Shown: positions 27,425 through 36,821, numbered from the stretch's first letter. The stretch: 64,000 nt of DNA from Allorhodopirellula solitaria (GCF_007859855.1 NZ_SJPK01000011.1:62001-126000); one strand, 5' to 3'. Numbers and translations: made by a program. Notes: generated from the letters alone by a model not told the origin.

Positions 27425-27465
27425 CCGTGTGCTTGTCACACGCCGAAGCGACGTTTTGAAATTAG
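27425..27465. repeat. Dispersed intergenic repeat, module 2, copy 1
   Basis: Begins CCGTGTGCTTGTCACACG, itself a near-palindrome, and ends CGTTTTGAAATTAG. It matches 36482-36521 with a one-base gap. The order relative to module 1 is reversed between the two loci. Confidence 0.55.
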
Positions 27466-27542
27466 AAAACTGCGGCGTCGACATGGCCTTTCTGAGCCGG
27501 CCGCTGTCCACTGATACCTGTAGGGCGGCGTGTCTGTTGATT

Positions 27543-27562
27543 CGGACCGGCGGAGCGGTCCG
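27543..27562. repeat. Hairpin related to the 77-bp array
   Basis: Seven-bp stem CGGACCG/CGGTCCG around GCGGAG, followed by ACTACA. It has the same architecture as the array hairpins at 61524 onward (CAGACGG/CCGTCTG around TCGGAG, then GCTACA) but with two paired base changes in the stem. Lies just after the lepA stop. Confidence 0.6.
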
Positions 27563-27572
27563 ACTACACTCG

Positions 27573-29390
27573 CTAGTCGTCACCGCTGCTGAGCACGGAC
27601 ATGAACGCTTTCTGGCTGATCTCGACGTTGCCGATCGCCTTCATTCGTTTCTTGCCTTCCTTCTGCTTCTGCAAGAGTTTGCGTTTCCGCGAAACGTCAC
27701 CGCCATAGCACTTGGCTGTCACGTTCTTTCGCATTGCGGGCACCGTTTCCCGCGCGATCACACGGCTGCCAATGGCTGCTTGGACGGCGACCTCGAACAT
27801 GTGCCGCTCGATTTCGGTTTTTAGCTTCTTCGCGACCGCGCGGCCGCGTCGGTCGGCATCGGCGCGGTGGCAGACCACCGAGAGGGCGTCGACACGGTTG
27901 CCGTTGACCAAGATGTCCAGACGGCTCAAATCGGCGGCTTCGTAGCCCACGATCTCGTAGTCGAGTGTTCCGTACCCACGCGTGCAGCTCTTGATCCTGT
28001 CGTGCAGGTCGTAGATGACTTCCGCTAAGGGGATGTTGTAAGTCAACATGGCCCGTCCCGCTCCGAGGTATTCTTGATTGCGCTGAATCCCCCGTCGCTC
28101 TTGGCAGAGTTGAATGACCGCGCCGATGTAATCTTCCGGCACGATCACGTTGCATTTCACGATCGGCTGACGAAACTCATCGATTTCGCCCGGATCAGGA
28201 ACGTCTTGAGGCTTGTGGATCATCAACGTCTCGCCCTTTTTCGTGATGATCTCATAGGTCACATTCGGGGCGGTCTGGACCAAGTCGATGTCCGATTCGT
28301 TCTCGAGCCGCTGTTGGATAATCTCCATGTGGAGCAATCCCAGGAAACCGCAGCGGAAACCGAACCCGAGTGCGTCGCTGGTTTCCGGTTCAAACTCGAA
28401 GCTCGGATCATTCACTGCCAATCGCTCGAGCGCGTCTCGCAGATCGGAGAACTCCTGTCCGTCACTGGGGAACAGGCCGCAATACACCATCGGCCTCGGC
28501 TGGTCGTACCCCGGCAGGGCCTCCGCCGAATGTTTTCCTGGCACGGTCACGGTATCGCCGATATGAACGTCGCCGAGGCTCTTGATATTGCAGATCAAGT
28601 AGCCGACCTGGCCCGCGGCGAGCTCGTCACAGGCGACGCGGCTGGGAGCAAATTGCCCAAGCTCGACGACTTCATGCTCGGATTCGGCGCGTAGGAATCG
28701 AATTTTCTGGCCTGTCCGGACGGTTCCCTGCATGACGCGGATGTAGGTGATCGCGCCTCGAAAGTCGTCGTAGTTGGAATCGAAAACCATGGCCTGCAGG
28801 GCGCCACCGGGATCACCGGTCGGTGGAGGAATGCGGTCGATGATCGCGTCGAGCAAACCGGCAACGCCCTGGCCTGTCTTGGCGCTCACACGCACGCATT
28901 CATCCGGATCCGTGCCGAGTGAATTCATCATCTCCTCGGCGACTTCATCGCTGCGAGCGTGAACCAAGTCGATCTTGTTGATCACGGGCACGATCGTGAG
29001 GTCATGCTCCATGGCGGCAAAGGCATTCGCCATCGTCTGTGCCTCGACCCCCTGGAACGCATCGACCAACAGCAAGGCTCCCTCGCAACAGGCGAGCGAA
29101 CGGGAAACCTCGTACTGAAAATCCACGTGGCCTGGCGTGTCGATCAGGTTGAGCTGATAGTCGATGCCGTCACGCTGAAAGGGCATCGCGACGGCCCGCG
29201 CCTTGATCGTGATCCCGCGTTGGCGTTCGAGAGCGAGGTCATCGAGCAACTGTGATTTCATCTCGCGCGAGGTCACCGCACCGGTCTCTTCGAGCAAGCG
29301 ATCGGCCAACGTGCTCTTGCCGTGATCGATGTGCGCGATGATGCAGAAGTTACGGATGTATTTCGTTTCGACCGAAGGAAGCGAAGCCAT
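27573..29390 (-). CDS. lepA: Elongation factor 4 (LepA)
   Basis: Ribosome-associated translational GTPase. Seen: G1 IAHIDHGKST at residues ~17-26, G2 around RGITIKA, G3 DTPGHVDF, G4 NKIDL, then the LepA-specific C-terminal part with GYGTLDYEIVGYEA and a basic end GDVSRKRKLLQKQKEGKKRMK. 605 aa, a standard length. Single gene; next upstream on the same strand is the ROK kinase about 65 bp away, so co-transcription is possible. Confidence 0.97.
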   Translation of the reverse strand: MASLPSVETKYIRNFCIIAHIDHGKSTLADRLLEETGAVTSREMKSQLLDDLALERQRGITIKARAVAMPFQRDGIDYQLNLIDTPGHVDFQYEVSRSLACCEGALLLVDAFQGVEAQTMANAFAAMEHDLTIVPVINKIDLVHARSDEVAEEMMNSLGTDPDECVRVSAKTGQGVAGLLDAIIDRIPPPTGDPGGALQAMVFDSNYDDFRGAITYIRVMQGTVRTGQKIRFLRAESEHEVVELGQFAPSRVACDELAAGQVGYLICNIKSLGDVHIGDTVTVPGKHSAEALPGYDQPRPMVYCGLFPSDGQEFSDLRDALERLAVNDPSFEFEPETSDALGFGFRCGFLGLLHMEIIQQRLENESDIDLVQTAPNVTYEIITKKGETLMIHKPQDVPDPGEIDEFRQPIVKCNVIVPEDYIGAVIQLCQERRGIQRNQEYLGAGRAMLTYNIPLAEVIYDLHDRIKSCTRGYGTLDYEIVGYEAADLSRLDILVNGNRVDALSVVCHRADADRRGRAVAKKLKTEIERHMFEVAVQAAIGSRVIARETVPAMRKNVTAKCYGGDVSRKRKLLQKQKEGKKRMKAIGNVEISQKAFMSVLSSGDD

Positions 29391-29455
29391 GGATACTGGG
29401 GGAGAGAGAGGTGGGGAGAGCGAGAGAAGAAGCGGGGGGAGGAGAACGACCAGCG

Positions 29456-30502
29456 TTAGGAGGCGTCCGTCTGGGTGGCTTCCTTTTGGGCATAGCCAGC
29501 GGCGCCGAGGTACCCGGCGGCGCTGCCGAGAGTAGCGAAGTTGATCTGGGTTCCTGCTGCGACATTGTCAAAGGTTCGCTGGCGAAACTCAGTACGGATG
29601 CCATCGAGGAAACGTTTTCCAACGGAGCATTTCGCACCACCGAAATCCATGGCTCCGCCGAGCACCACGTTGCCTGGATCGACGGTGTGGACCAAGGTCG
29701 TGACCGCGATGCCGAGCCAGCGAGCGGTCTCGTCGATGATCGCTAGCGCCAACGCGTCATCCTCGACCGCCGCGTCGTGGACCCGTTTGCTGGTCAGTCC
29801 TTCGTCGTCGGCTTCCGGACCGACGTAGCGATGCAGGAGACTGTCGGGGGTTTCGGCAAGTTTCTTCCGAGCGATCGCCGAGACGCCGGTTGCCGACGCA
29901 TAGGCTTCGAGTTGGCCGCGCCCGCCACCCCATTCACAGAGCATCGCGTCGTCAGCGGTGTCGACGAGAATGTGTCCACACTCGCTGCCAAAACTGTTGA
30001 CGCCATTAACGAGTTCGTTCTCGATGATGATCCCGCCGCCGACACCGGTTCCTAAGGTGAGCAGGATCATCGAGTTCTGTTTGGCGCCGCTGCCCAGCCA
30101 GAACTCGCCGTAGGCAGCCGCGTTGGCATCATTGAGAAAGGAAACGCCGCGCCCGGTCGCCTCGCTCAGCTTTTGCACGATCGGAAAATCCCACCAAGAT
30201 GGGAGTTGCGGCGGGGCGACGAGCAGTCCGCGTGGCAGGTCCATCGGCCCGGGGGCCCCCATCCCGATCCGTTTGACCTGGCCTGCCGTTGCCGTCTTCG
30301 TTTCGGTCTCGTTGATGACTTCGGTCAGACGTTTCACGGCTGCCTCGGGGCCAGCGGATTCCTTGGTGGGAACCTGTTCAAAGGCGACCGTATTGCCGTC
30401 ATGGTCGACGAGCCCGCATTTGATGCTGGTACCGCCGATATCGATCCCCCAGTAGTACGGGGGGGTGTGGTTTGAGGTGGATGAGGATGAAGTGGCAGGC
30501 AC
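29456..30502 (-). CDS. ROK family sugar kinase
   Basis: About 348 aa. Seen: phosphate-binding GIDIGGTSIKCGLVDHDG near residue 25, catalytic Asp in FLNDANAAAYGE, GTGVGGGIIIE, and GSECGHILVD with the conserved His. The usual ROK zinc motif CxCGxxGCxE reads CEWGGGRGQLE, so two of the three cysteines are missing; zinc binding is doubtful. The family includes glucokinases and N-acetylmannosamine kinases; the substrate is not determined. I chose GTG 30502: the frame runs to 30682, but that extension is translated palindromic repeat (30533-30633). Divergent from a sugar-type ABC permease, which supports a role in sugar use. Confidence 0.88.
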   Translation of the reverse strand: MPATSSSSTSNHTPPYYWGIDIGGTSIKCGLVDHDGNTVAFEQVPTKESAGPEAAVKRLTEVINETETKTATAGQVKRIGMGAPGPMDLPRGLLVAPPQLPSWWDFPIVQKLSEATGRGVSFLNDANAAAYGEFWLGSGAKQNSMILLTLGTGVGGGIIIENELVNGVNSFGSECGHILVDTADDAMLCEWGGGRGQLEAYASATGVSAIARKKLAETPDSLLHRYVGPEADDEGLTSKRVHDAAVEDDALALAIIDETARWLGIAVTTLVHTVDPGNVVLGGAMDFGGAKCSVGKRFLDGIRTEFRQRTFDNVAAGTQINFATLGSAAGYLGAAGYAQKEATQTDAS

Positions 30503-30532
30503 GGCAAATGTTTCGTAGGTGGAAAATGGTAG

Positions 30533-30633
30533 CCAGACGGCTCCGCCCGTCTGAGCTGATACACACTGGTTCCTCCCGACGGGCGGAGCCATCGGTCGAC
30601 AATTGCTTCCGACGGGCGGAGCCGTCGGTCGAC
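30533..30633. repeat. Palindromic repeat cluster of the 77-bp family
   Basis: On the minus strand: a stem CAGACGG/CCGTCTG around GCGGAG at 30534-30553, and two copies of a GACGGGCGGAGCC(A/G)TCGGTCGAC element at 30578-30600 and 30611-30633. The second copy is identical over 21 bases to the reverse complement of 61629-61649. It lies in the ROK kinase leader between two divergent genes. Confidence 0.7.
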
Positions 30634-30785
30634 AATGAGGCCGGATAGTATAGAGCTGCGACGCAATTCGGCGAGGTCGCAATCACATTCTCCGCCATTT
30701 CCGCTACGATATCCCCGTCACCGCTCTTTGCCTGCTGCCAGCCGGCTCGTTTCCTCCACCACTTTTTTTCGGCCACCTGTTTTCC

Positions 30786-31793
30786 ATGCAGCGATTGTTG
30801 AATTTCATTGGACCGATGCTCGCGTTGATCATTGTCGTTGCGCTTTTCGCGGCGGCGGAATGGATTTCGGGCACCGACGGGAACTTTGCCTCGGTATCGT
30901 CGGCGCGGCTGGTCGGCGTGCAGAGCGTGAAGCTCGGGATCGCGGCGTTGGGAATGACGTTGATCATCATCAGCGGCGGGATCGACTTGTCTGCGGGGAC
31001 GGCGGCCGCGATGTGCGGATGCGTCGCGGCCGTGGTGCTCGACGGGGGCCATTCGATCTACCTGGCCATCGCAGCGGCTGTTTTAGCGGGGGCGGCTTGC
31101 GGGCTGTTCAATGGTGTTCTGATCGCGGGATTGCGATTGGTTCCGTTTATCATCACGCTCGGATCGATGACGATCTTCGTGGGGATTGGCAAAATGTTGT
31201 GCGATCGCGGCGGCACGATCACGCCACCTCGCCAGAGCATTCCGGATTGGCTCCGCGAGATGGTGACGCAGTATCCCGAACCGCGATGGATTCCCTACCT
31301 CTATCCGCTGCCGAACTTCGGTTGGGGTGTGTGGTTGACGCTCGCTCTCGCGGTGGTTGTCGCCGTGGGGCTTCACAAAACCGTTTTCGGTCGTCATCTC
31401 TTTGCCATCGGCTCGAGCGAGGCGACGGCGCGGCTGTGTGGAGTGCGTGTCCAGTCCACTAAGATTCTTGTCTATGTGATTGCAGGGGCACTGTTCGGAC
31501 TCGCGGGCTGTGTCGATATCGCGCGGTTGGAGAAAGGTGACGCCACCGCAGGTGCGGGTTTGGAACTGAAGATCATCGCTGCGGTGGTGATTGGCGGCGG
31601 CTCCCTGCTGGGGGGCCGCGGGAGTATTCTGGGGACTCTCTGTGGCGTGCTGATCATGGGCGTCATCGGGCTGGGGTGCACGTCCCTTCAGCTGGAAACG
31701 CAAGTTGAAAATATTCTGGTCGGTGTGATTATTATTGGCGCCGTCTACGTTGATCGGCTGCGCAGTACACGAACTTCCCAGGGTGCGTCGTGA
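30786..31793 (+). CDS. ABC transporter permease, RbsC-like monosaccharide type
   Basis: 335 aa with 8-10 hydrophobic segments and the family landmarks: GMTLIIISGGIDLSAGT near residue 60, FIITLGSMTIFVGIG near 120, VFGRHLFAIGSSEATARLCGV near 200, and the C-terminal GAGLELKIIAAVVIGGGSLLGGRGSILGT in pieces. Members import ribose, xylose, galactose and similar sugars with an ATPase and a periplasmic binding protein, but neither is in this window. The start has no strong Shine-Dalgarno. The stop overlaps the next gene's GTG (coupling). Divergent ROK kinase supports a sugar context. Confidence 0.9.
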   Translation: MQRLLNFIGPMLALIIVVALFAAAEWISGTDGNFASVSSARLVGVQSVKLGIAALGMTLIIISGGIDLSAGTAAAMCGCVAAVVLDGGHSIYLAIAAAVLAGAACGLFNGVLIAGLRLVPFIITLGSMTIFVGIGKMLCDRGGTITPPRQSIPDWLREMVTQYPEPRWIPYLYPLPNFGWGVWLTLALAVVVAVGLHKTVFGRHLFAIGSSEATARLCGVRVQSTKILVYVIAGALFGLAGCVDIARLEKGDATAGAGLELKIIAAVVIGGGSLLGGRGSILGTLCGVLIMGVIGLGCTSLQLETQVENILVGVIIIGAVYVDRLRSTRTSQGAS

Positions 31794-33088
31794 CACAACG
31801 AAATCAACGATACCTCGGCGCTGCATTTTGGCTCGCCGCGGTCGGGGCTGCCGCGACCTGGATGCTGGCGGGTCACGCTCAGCCCGGAGGGGCTGATGCG
31901 GCTGCGGAGATCAATGCGAGCCCCGCCTCGCTGATCATGGATTCGCTCTGGTCGCCCACCGAGTCCATCGAAGTCTCCGACCCGACCGGCGCCCTTCGCG
32001 TCGGCGACGTCGCTTTTTCTCGCCAATCCGATCGCTGGCAAGAGGTCGGTTACATCACGTCGGTTCGCCAGGTCGATCAAAGCGCCAATCGCTTGACCCT
32101 CAGCCTGTTCGATCGCAGCGTCTGGACCCCCGCGGCGACGTTGCGGGTGCACCGCAATAGCGGTCGGATCGGCGACGTGATGGAAACGCTTCTGCCGCCG
32201 CAGAAACGCGAGCGTTTGCAGCAGAAGTTAGCGGCCGCGTTCGAAGCTCATGCCGACGCCGTCGCGAGCGAAATCCTGCCTTTGATTGTTAGTTCCATCG
32301 GTGCCTCGGTGCCCTTGATCGAAATCGGGGTGGAAGAATCGATCGCGAGGCATCGGGCGGAAATCGATACGCTCGTGAAACGCTATCGCGAAGAGATCGT
32401 CCGAGAGAAACTGGTGCCATTGGTGCGTGAGGAAGTCATGCCCATCGTCCGCCGACACGCTGCCGAACCGGCCGAAGCCATTGGGCGGGAGATTTGGGAC
32501 AAGGCGTCACTGTGGCGGTTCGGTTGGCGGGCGGTGTACGATCAAACACCGCTGCCCGAACGGGCGCTCGTGGCGACGGAATGGAGCCGATTCGTCGACG
32601 AGGAAGTCACGCCGATTCTCGAGGCCCATTTGGAGGAGATCGCCACCGCGGTCGAGGAAATCGCGAAGGAAATCGCTGCCAATGAAAACGTCCGAGACGA
32701 ACTCGCCGAAACCGCCACAACGATCGCATCAGACCCGGAGGCCCGCCATCTCCTGCGGATCATTCTTCGAGAGTCGATCGTCGACAACGAACAGCTCCGT
32801 CAGGCGTGGACAGACGTGTGGTCATCACCGGCCGCGAAAGAGCGACTTCGCCGCGCCGGGGAACGACTCGAACCGATCCTGCGCGAAACCGGCGATGAAC
32901 TGATGGGGACGCGGGAACACGGCATCGAGCCAGGCTTCGCTCGCGTGCTGCGGAATCAAGTTCTCAGCAAGGACCGCACCTGGATCACGATCACGTCGGG
33001 AGAGGGGACCGCGCCAGCCGGGGAGCCTGTCGCGATGCAGAGGGCGACCGAGTTCATGCCCTATCCGGTCGTCTATTTGGCGCAATGA
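31790..33088 (+). CDS. Membrane-anchored helical protein of unknown function
   Basis: 432 aa, GTG start overlapping the permease stop. One N-terminal span (YLGAAFWLAAVGAAATWMLAG), then a short beta-rich part (SDPTGALRVGDVAFSRQSDRW, with YITSVRQVDQSANRLTLSLFD) resembling the start of secretion- or Mce-type anchored domains, then about 230 residues of long charged helices rich in Glu/Arg/Ala (ETLLPPQKRERLQQKLAAAF, LEEIATAVEEIAKEIA). I recognise no catalytic motif. Coupling to the permease suggests a partner in the same membrane process, possibly replacing the missing transporter subunits. The function is open. Confidence 0.75.
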   Translation: MTQRNQRYLGAAFWLAAVGAAATWMLAGHAQPGGADAAAEINASPASLIMDSLWSPTESIEVSDPTGALRVGDVAFSRQSDRWQEVGYITSVRQVDQSANRLTLSLFDRSVWTPAATLRVHRNSGRIGDVMETLLPPQKRERLQQKLAAAFEAHADAVASEILPLIVSSIGASVPLIEIGVEESIARHRAEIDTLVKRYREEIVREKLVPLVREEVMPIVRRHAAEPAEAIGREIWDKASLWRFGWRAVYDQTPLPERALVATEWSRFVDEEVTPILEAHLEEIATAVEEIAKEIAANENVRDELAETATTIASDPEARHLLRIILRESIVDNEQLRQAWTDVWSSPAAKERLRRAGERLEPILRETGDELMGTREHGIEPGFARVLRNQVLSKDRTWITITSGEGTAPAGEPVAMQRATEFMPYPVVYLAQ

Positions 33089-33260
33089 GCGTGGCGGCTT
33101 AGGCAGCGGCCAATTTCCAACCCGAACCGATTCCACTACGCTGTCGCACCCCGACGCGATTGGATTTCTGCTAGTTCCCTCGTTGGCACATCGGGTTATG
33201 ATGAACCAGCATTGATCGGCTCATCCTGCCAACCACTTTCTTTTGAAGTACTTTTCCTAA

Positions 33261-34955
33261 ATGCCACGCAGCCGAATCGGACCGCTTGCGATTGAATCGC
33301 CCTTGGGATCCAACCCGACGAGCCGCGATGCCCGGGTCTGGAGGGCGGTGCATGTGTCCCAGCGAAAAGCGGTAGCGGTTCGAGTTTTTCATCTGGCCTT
33401 CGGGGGCACCCAGGAATCACGCACTGAGTTCTCCGAGGAATGGGATCGGCTCAAGAAACTAACCCATCCCGCGATCTGTCAATGCTACGGTGGCGGTTTC
33501 GATGCGAGCGACGCGTACCTCGTCCACGAGTTGATCGAAGGCCCCACGTTGGCCGATGAGATCGAACGCCGCGGCCGGTTGCCGTGGGAGAGCGTCTTGG
33601 AACTGGCCGAACCGATTGCCGATGCGATCAGCTACTTGCATCAACAGGGCATCGTTCATGGTCGGATCGCCCCGGACAAAATCATGATCGCGGGGCTGAG
33701 CCCCGTGCTAGTCGATGTTCGCCTGGAGGATGGCAGTGCCCCTTTTCGCGACGGTCCTTACCACTTTCAGCGGCCGCCCTCGCCCCAGCAGATCCAGAGA
33801 CGACCGCCCGAAGCGGCCGGGATGCATGACGCCCTGACACCTCGCAGCGACCTCTATCAGTTTGGCGCGGTGATGTATGAAGCGCTCACTGGATTGCCCC
33901 CCATCAGTGGATCCACGCTCCAGGAAACGACTGCGAATCTGCAGTACCAACAACCCACCAAAGTGGCGTCGTCGGTGATGGACACGCCGGTGTGGATGGA
34001 TACGCTCGTCATGCAACTGCTCGCCAAGGAACCCACCGAGCGGCCGGTCTCGGCCGATGCGGTCAAATTGCAGTTGGCCGAGGTCCGCCGCCGGTCGATG
34101 AGCCGCAGCGGCGTCGCCGAACACGCTTCGTCAGGCTTCAGCCCCCTGGCGGTGACCAACCAAGCGGATCGAGATGAGGCACGCAGTCTATTGGGACGAG
34201 GCGCCGTTGCCCCCAAGCGAGATCGTTCCATGGACGCGACACCCTGGCACGACAAAGCCTTGGTCCTGCTCCCAGTCCTCGGCGTCCTCCTGGCCCTGTT
34301 GGTTTGGATCGCCTGGCCACCCAACCCGGACACGATGCGGCAACGCGCCGAGGAATTGCTCGACGAGGGCACGCGTTCGTCCATGTCGCAAGCCCGTATC
34401 AGCTATCTCGAACCGCTCGTTCACCAATACCCCGACGGTGAACATTTTACCTGGGCATCCGAACAGATTGATCGTGTCCAAATGCTCGAAGCGGAGCATG
34501 CACTGACTGTCAAACTGAACCGCAACCTGCCTCTGAAAAATGAAGCCGAGCGACTCTGCGCCGAAGCGATGCGGTACGAAACCTTCGGTGACAATGCAAC
34601 GGCGATCGATAAATACCGCAGTTTGGTCACCTTGCTCGGCGAAGAATCTGCTGGGAAAGAGCCGGGCAAGTACGCCGAGTATCGCCCCCTGGTGAACCTC
34701 GCCCGCACCAAGATCGCTCGCATCTCTGCAGCCGATACCGATCAGAGCGAAGCAGCACGGATCATTTCGGCGAAACTCGATGCGGCCGATCAGCTGTACC
34801 TCGAAGGCCGGACGATCGCGGCCAAAGAGATCTGGTACTCGATCGTCGAACTCTATGCGACCAATTCCGCAGTCGCACCATTGGTTCAGACTGCCCAGGA
34901 ACGCATCGCTGAAACCTCCGCGAGCAGTGCGGGGGCAACGGAGACGTCTCCGTAA
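33261..34955 (+). CDS. Membrane-anchored Ser/Thr kinase-fold protein, predicted pseudokinase
   Basis: 564 aa. The N-terminal ~270 residues follow the bacterial Hanks-kinase fold, with LVHELIEGPTLADEI (hinge), SYLHQQGIVHGRIAPDKIMI (catalytic loop) and SDLYQFGAVMYEALTGLPP. The residues needed for phosphotransfer are replaced: the VAxK lysine reads VAVRV, HRDLKPEN reads HGRIAPDK, and DFG reads DVRL; the glycine loop is not recognisable. The structural PE of the APE motif and the D of SDxxxxG remain. One membrane span lies at ~331-352 (ALVLLPVLGVLLALLVWIAW), then a TPR-like helical region of ~200 residues outside. Likely a scaffold or sensor. Weakly linked to its neighbours by context. Confidence 0.88.
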   Translation: MPRSRIGPLAIESPLGSNPTSRDARVWRAVHVSQRKAVAVRVFHLAFGGTQESRTEFSEEWDRLKKLTHPAICQCYGGGFDASDAYLVHELIEGPTLADEIERRGRLPWESVLELAEPIADAISYLHQQGIVHGRIAPDKIMIAGLSPVLVDVRLEDGSAPFRDGPYHFQRPPSPQQIQRRPPEAAGMHDALTPRSDLYQFGAVMYEALTGLPPISGSTLQETTANLQYQQPTKVASSVMDTPVWMDTLVMQLLAKEPTERPVSADAVKLQLAEVRRRSMSRSGVAEHASSGFSPLAVTNQADRDEARSLLGRGAVAPKRDRSMDATPWHDKALVLLPVLGVLLALLVWIAWPPNPDTMRQRAEELLDEGTRSSMSQARISYLEPLVHQYPDGEHFTWASEQIDRVQMLEAEHALTVKLNRNLPLKNEAERLCAEAMRYETFGDNATAIDKYRSLVTLLGEESAGKEPGKYAEYRPLVNLARTKIARISAADTDQSEAARIISAKLDAADQLYLEGRTIAAKEIWYSIVELYATNSAVAPLVQTAQERIAETSASSAGATETSP

Positions 34956-35112
34956 GCCGACGGTACTCGACGAGATGCATTGGCTTTCGCGGCCTGATTG
35001 GGAGAGGAAAGAGGCGTAATTTGCCTTTAATGGGAAAAATAACGGTCCAAACTGCTCTGGGCTGGGTTAAAGTCTATAGGTAATTCCGTTTTCTTTCTCT
35101 GAGGTGATTTTC

Positions 35113-36372
35113 ATGAATAAGCATCGTTCACAAGGTTTTACGCTCGTTGAGCTATTGGTGGTCATCGCGATCATCGGCGTCCTCGTTGGGCTGCTGCTGC
35201 CAGCGGTCCAAGCGGCACGGGAGGCAGCCCGACGGATGAGCTGCAGCAACAATTTCAAGCAGATCGGATTGGGGATCCACAATTACCATTCGACCTACAA
35301 CCAGTTGCCGATTCACGGCACGGGGACCTATGTCGTCGGCGGTCGAGATTTGTGGGATCAGCCATCACCGACCACGGCAGCGGCCACCGGCACGTCGAAC
35401 CGCCGGCTCTCCATGTTGGTGGGTTTGCTCCCGTTTATCGAGCAACAGGCAGTTTGGCAACAGTTGAGCAATCCGCTCGCGATCAATTCGGACGGTTCGG
35501 TCCGTAACCCGCCTTGGCAGGCGATGGGCCCGCGGCCGGACGAGCGCCAGTACCCGCCCTACGTGACAGAGCTCGCAACGCTGCGATGCCCCAGCGACCC
35601 CGGCACCGGACTGCCCGCGTTGGGGCGGACGAACTATGCGGCCTGCACCGGAGATTCGAGCTATCGCTCGCGTGACCCCTATCTCAACGTCAACGAGCAG
35701 GGTGACGACTCATCGGTCACGTTGCCCTATACTCCCAACGACGGCACCGCAAGACACTCCAATGCGGCTCACCGCGGTATGTTTGTGTTGACGCGGAATG
35801 CGAAGTTCCGTGACACCTTGGATGGGTTGGCCAACACGGTGATGTGTGGAGAGATTGCCACTGACTTGGGGGATCTCGATGCGAGAACGTCGCTACCGAG
35901 GACCGGCGCCGTAGGTGTTACGGGCGAACGTCAAAACTGTCACCTTAATCCTTCGTTCCTAAGGGAAACGCTCGATCCCCAACGTCCACAATTCTGGATC
36001 AACACGGTGGGAACCAATGCCAACTGGGGACGAGGTTTTCACTGGTACGACGCGATGCCAGTCTATTGCCAAGTACACACCATTCTGCCACCGAACGCTT
36101 TGCTATGCACCGATGCAGGCCCAGGGGCAGGCCATGGTGACTTGGTGTCAACGGTATCGAGCCGCCACCAAGGCGGTGCCCACGTGCTGATGGGAGATGG
36201 AGCGGTCAAGTTCATCACCGACTCCATCGAAGCCGGGAATTCGACCAACCCTGTGGTCTACCTAAACGGAAGCGCCGCCACGAACAACCAAGCTGGTGCC
36301 GCCAGCCCGTTTGGGCTTTGGGGTGCTCTCGGTACACGTGGTGGACGTGAAGTCGTTTCAGGCGACTTCTAA
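35113..36372 (+). CDS. DUF1559 pseudopilin-like protein
   Basis: 419 aa from ATG 35113, which has GAGGTG 7 nt upstream; a GTG at 35104 is in the same frame. Seen: type IV prepilin-like N-terminus [20 protein letters not shown] with the Phe-Thr-Leu-Val-Glu cleavage/methylation site, then [25 protein letters not shown], the DUF1559 core, and the C-terminal H-x9-DG motif in [17 protein letters not shown]. Planctomycetes carry many copies; they are thought to be exported and perhaps assembled like pseudopilins. Single copy here, followed by an opposite-strand small lipoprotein. Confidence 0.95.
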   Translation: MNKHRSQGFTLVELLVVIAIIGVLVGLLLPAVQAAREAARRMSCSNNFKQIGLGIHNYHSTYNQLPIHGTGTYVVGGRDLWDQPSPTTAAATGTSNRRLSMLVGLLPFIEQQAVWQQLSNPLAINSDGSVRNPPWQAMGPRPDERQYPPYVTELATLRCPSDPGTGLPALGRTNYAACTGDSSYRSRDPYLNVNEQGDDSSVTLPYTPNDGTARHSNAAHRGMFVLTRNAKFRDTLDGLANTVMCGEIATDLGDLDARTSLPRTGAVGVTGERQNCHLNPSFLRETLDPQRPQFWINTVGTNANWGRGFHWYDAMPVYCQVHTILPPNALLCTDAGPGAGHGDLVSTVSSRHQGGAHVLMGDGAVKFITDSIEAGNSTNPVVYLNGSAATNNQAGAASPFGLWGALGTRGGREVVSGDF

Positions 36373-36481
36373 GCTGCTGAGAATCGTGTGGTGACCGTTA
36401 AGTTTTCACTGCGGCGAGGCAATACGCCCTCGCCGCGTAAGACTGGTAGCCTGCTGCGCTTGGAGCCACGCGTCTGCTCCG

Positions 36482-36591
36482 CCGTGTGCGTGTCACACGT
36501 GAATCGCCGTTTCGAAATGAGGCAAACTCAGCTAGGCAACGCGTGGTCCATGAGTGGCGGATTTAGCGAAAGCTATTCTGTGGTGGACGAG
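36482..36591. repeat. Dispersed intergenic repeat, modules 2 and 1
   Basis: Module 2 at 36482-36521 (CCGTGTGCGTGTCACACG start) and module 1 at 36553-36591 (AGTGGCGGATTTAGCGAAA start) are diverged copies of 27425-27465 and 27312-27350, here in the opposite order. Confidence 0.6.
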
Positions 36592-36657
36592 GCGACGAAC
36601 TGTTGAGCCACGCAAGTCTTCCTACGCCGGAGGCGTTGAAGAGAATAGCCGCAGGTC

Positions 36658-36685
36658 AGCGCAGCGCCACCTGCGGTGTCTCTTA
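36658..36685 (+). repeat. Dispersed 28-bp repeat, copy 1
   Basis: Starts CAGCGCAGCGCCACCTGCGG; 26 of 28 bases match the reverse complement of 58153-58180. With the preceding CCGCAGGT it can form an 8-bp stem CCGCAGGT/ACCTGCGG at 36650-36676. Confidence 0.65.
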
Positions 36686-36786
36686 TCACTCCCCCGTTCC
36701 GAGAGAGACGTTCCTCGGGCGGCTTGCGGGGTGTTCTCCCGATGCTTCACGCACCTGGTCGCGTTGCGATTGATAAATCGAGATCG

Positions 36787-36821
36787 GTCAGCGAGGAAAC
36801 CGCAATGCCTTCCTCGCTGAC
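36787..36821. terminator. 12-bp perfect inverted repeat, possible terminator
   Basis: GTCAGCGAGGAA and TTCCTCGCTGAC enclose an 11-nt loop, 20 bp past the stop of the minus-strand lipoprotein gene. No clear T-run follows, so this may be a terminator-like or RNA-stabilising hairpin. Confidence 0.5.

Larger units (their letters stand above)
26176..27572. other. Gene-poor repeat island between amidohydrolase and lepA
   Basis: About 1.4 kb without a protein gene I can support. It contains the inverted duplication 26411-26717, a minus-strand terminator and putative small RNA 26903-27105, a small inverted repeat GTGACG/CGTCAC around 27198-27216, and pieces of dispersed repeats at 27312-27350, 27425-27465 and 27543-27562. 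Open frames of 60-230 codons run through these palindromes and are judged shadows. Confidence 0.7.

Noticed and set aside
30503-30682. N-terminal extension of the ROK kinase frame
   Set aside because: These codons translate the palindromic repeat cluster rather than protein.
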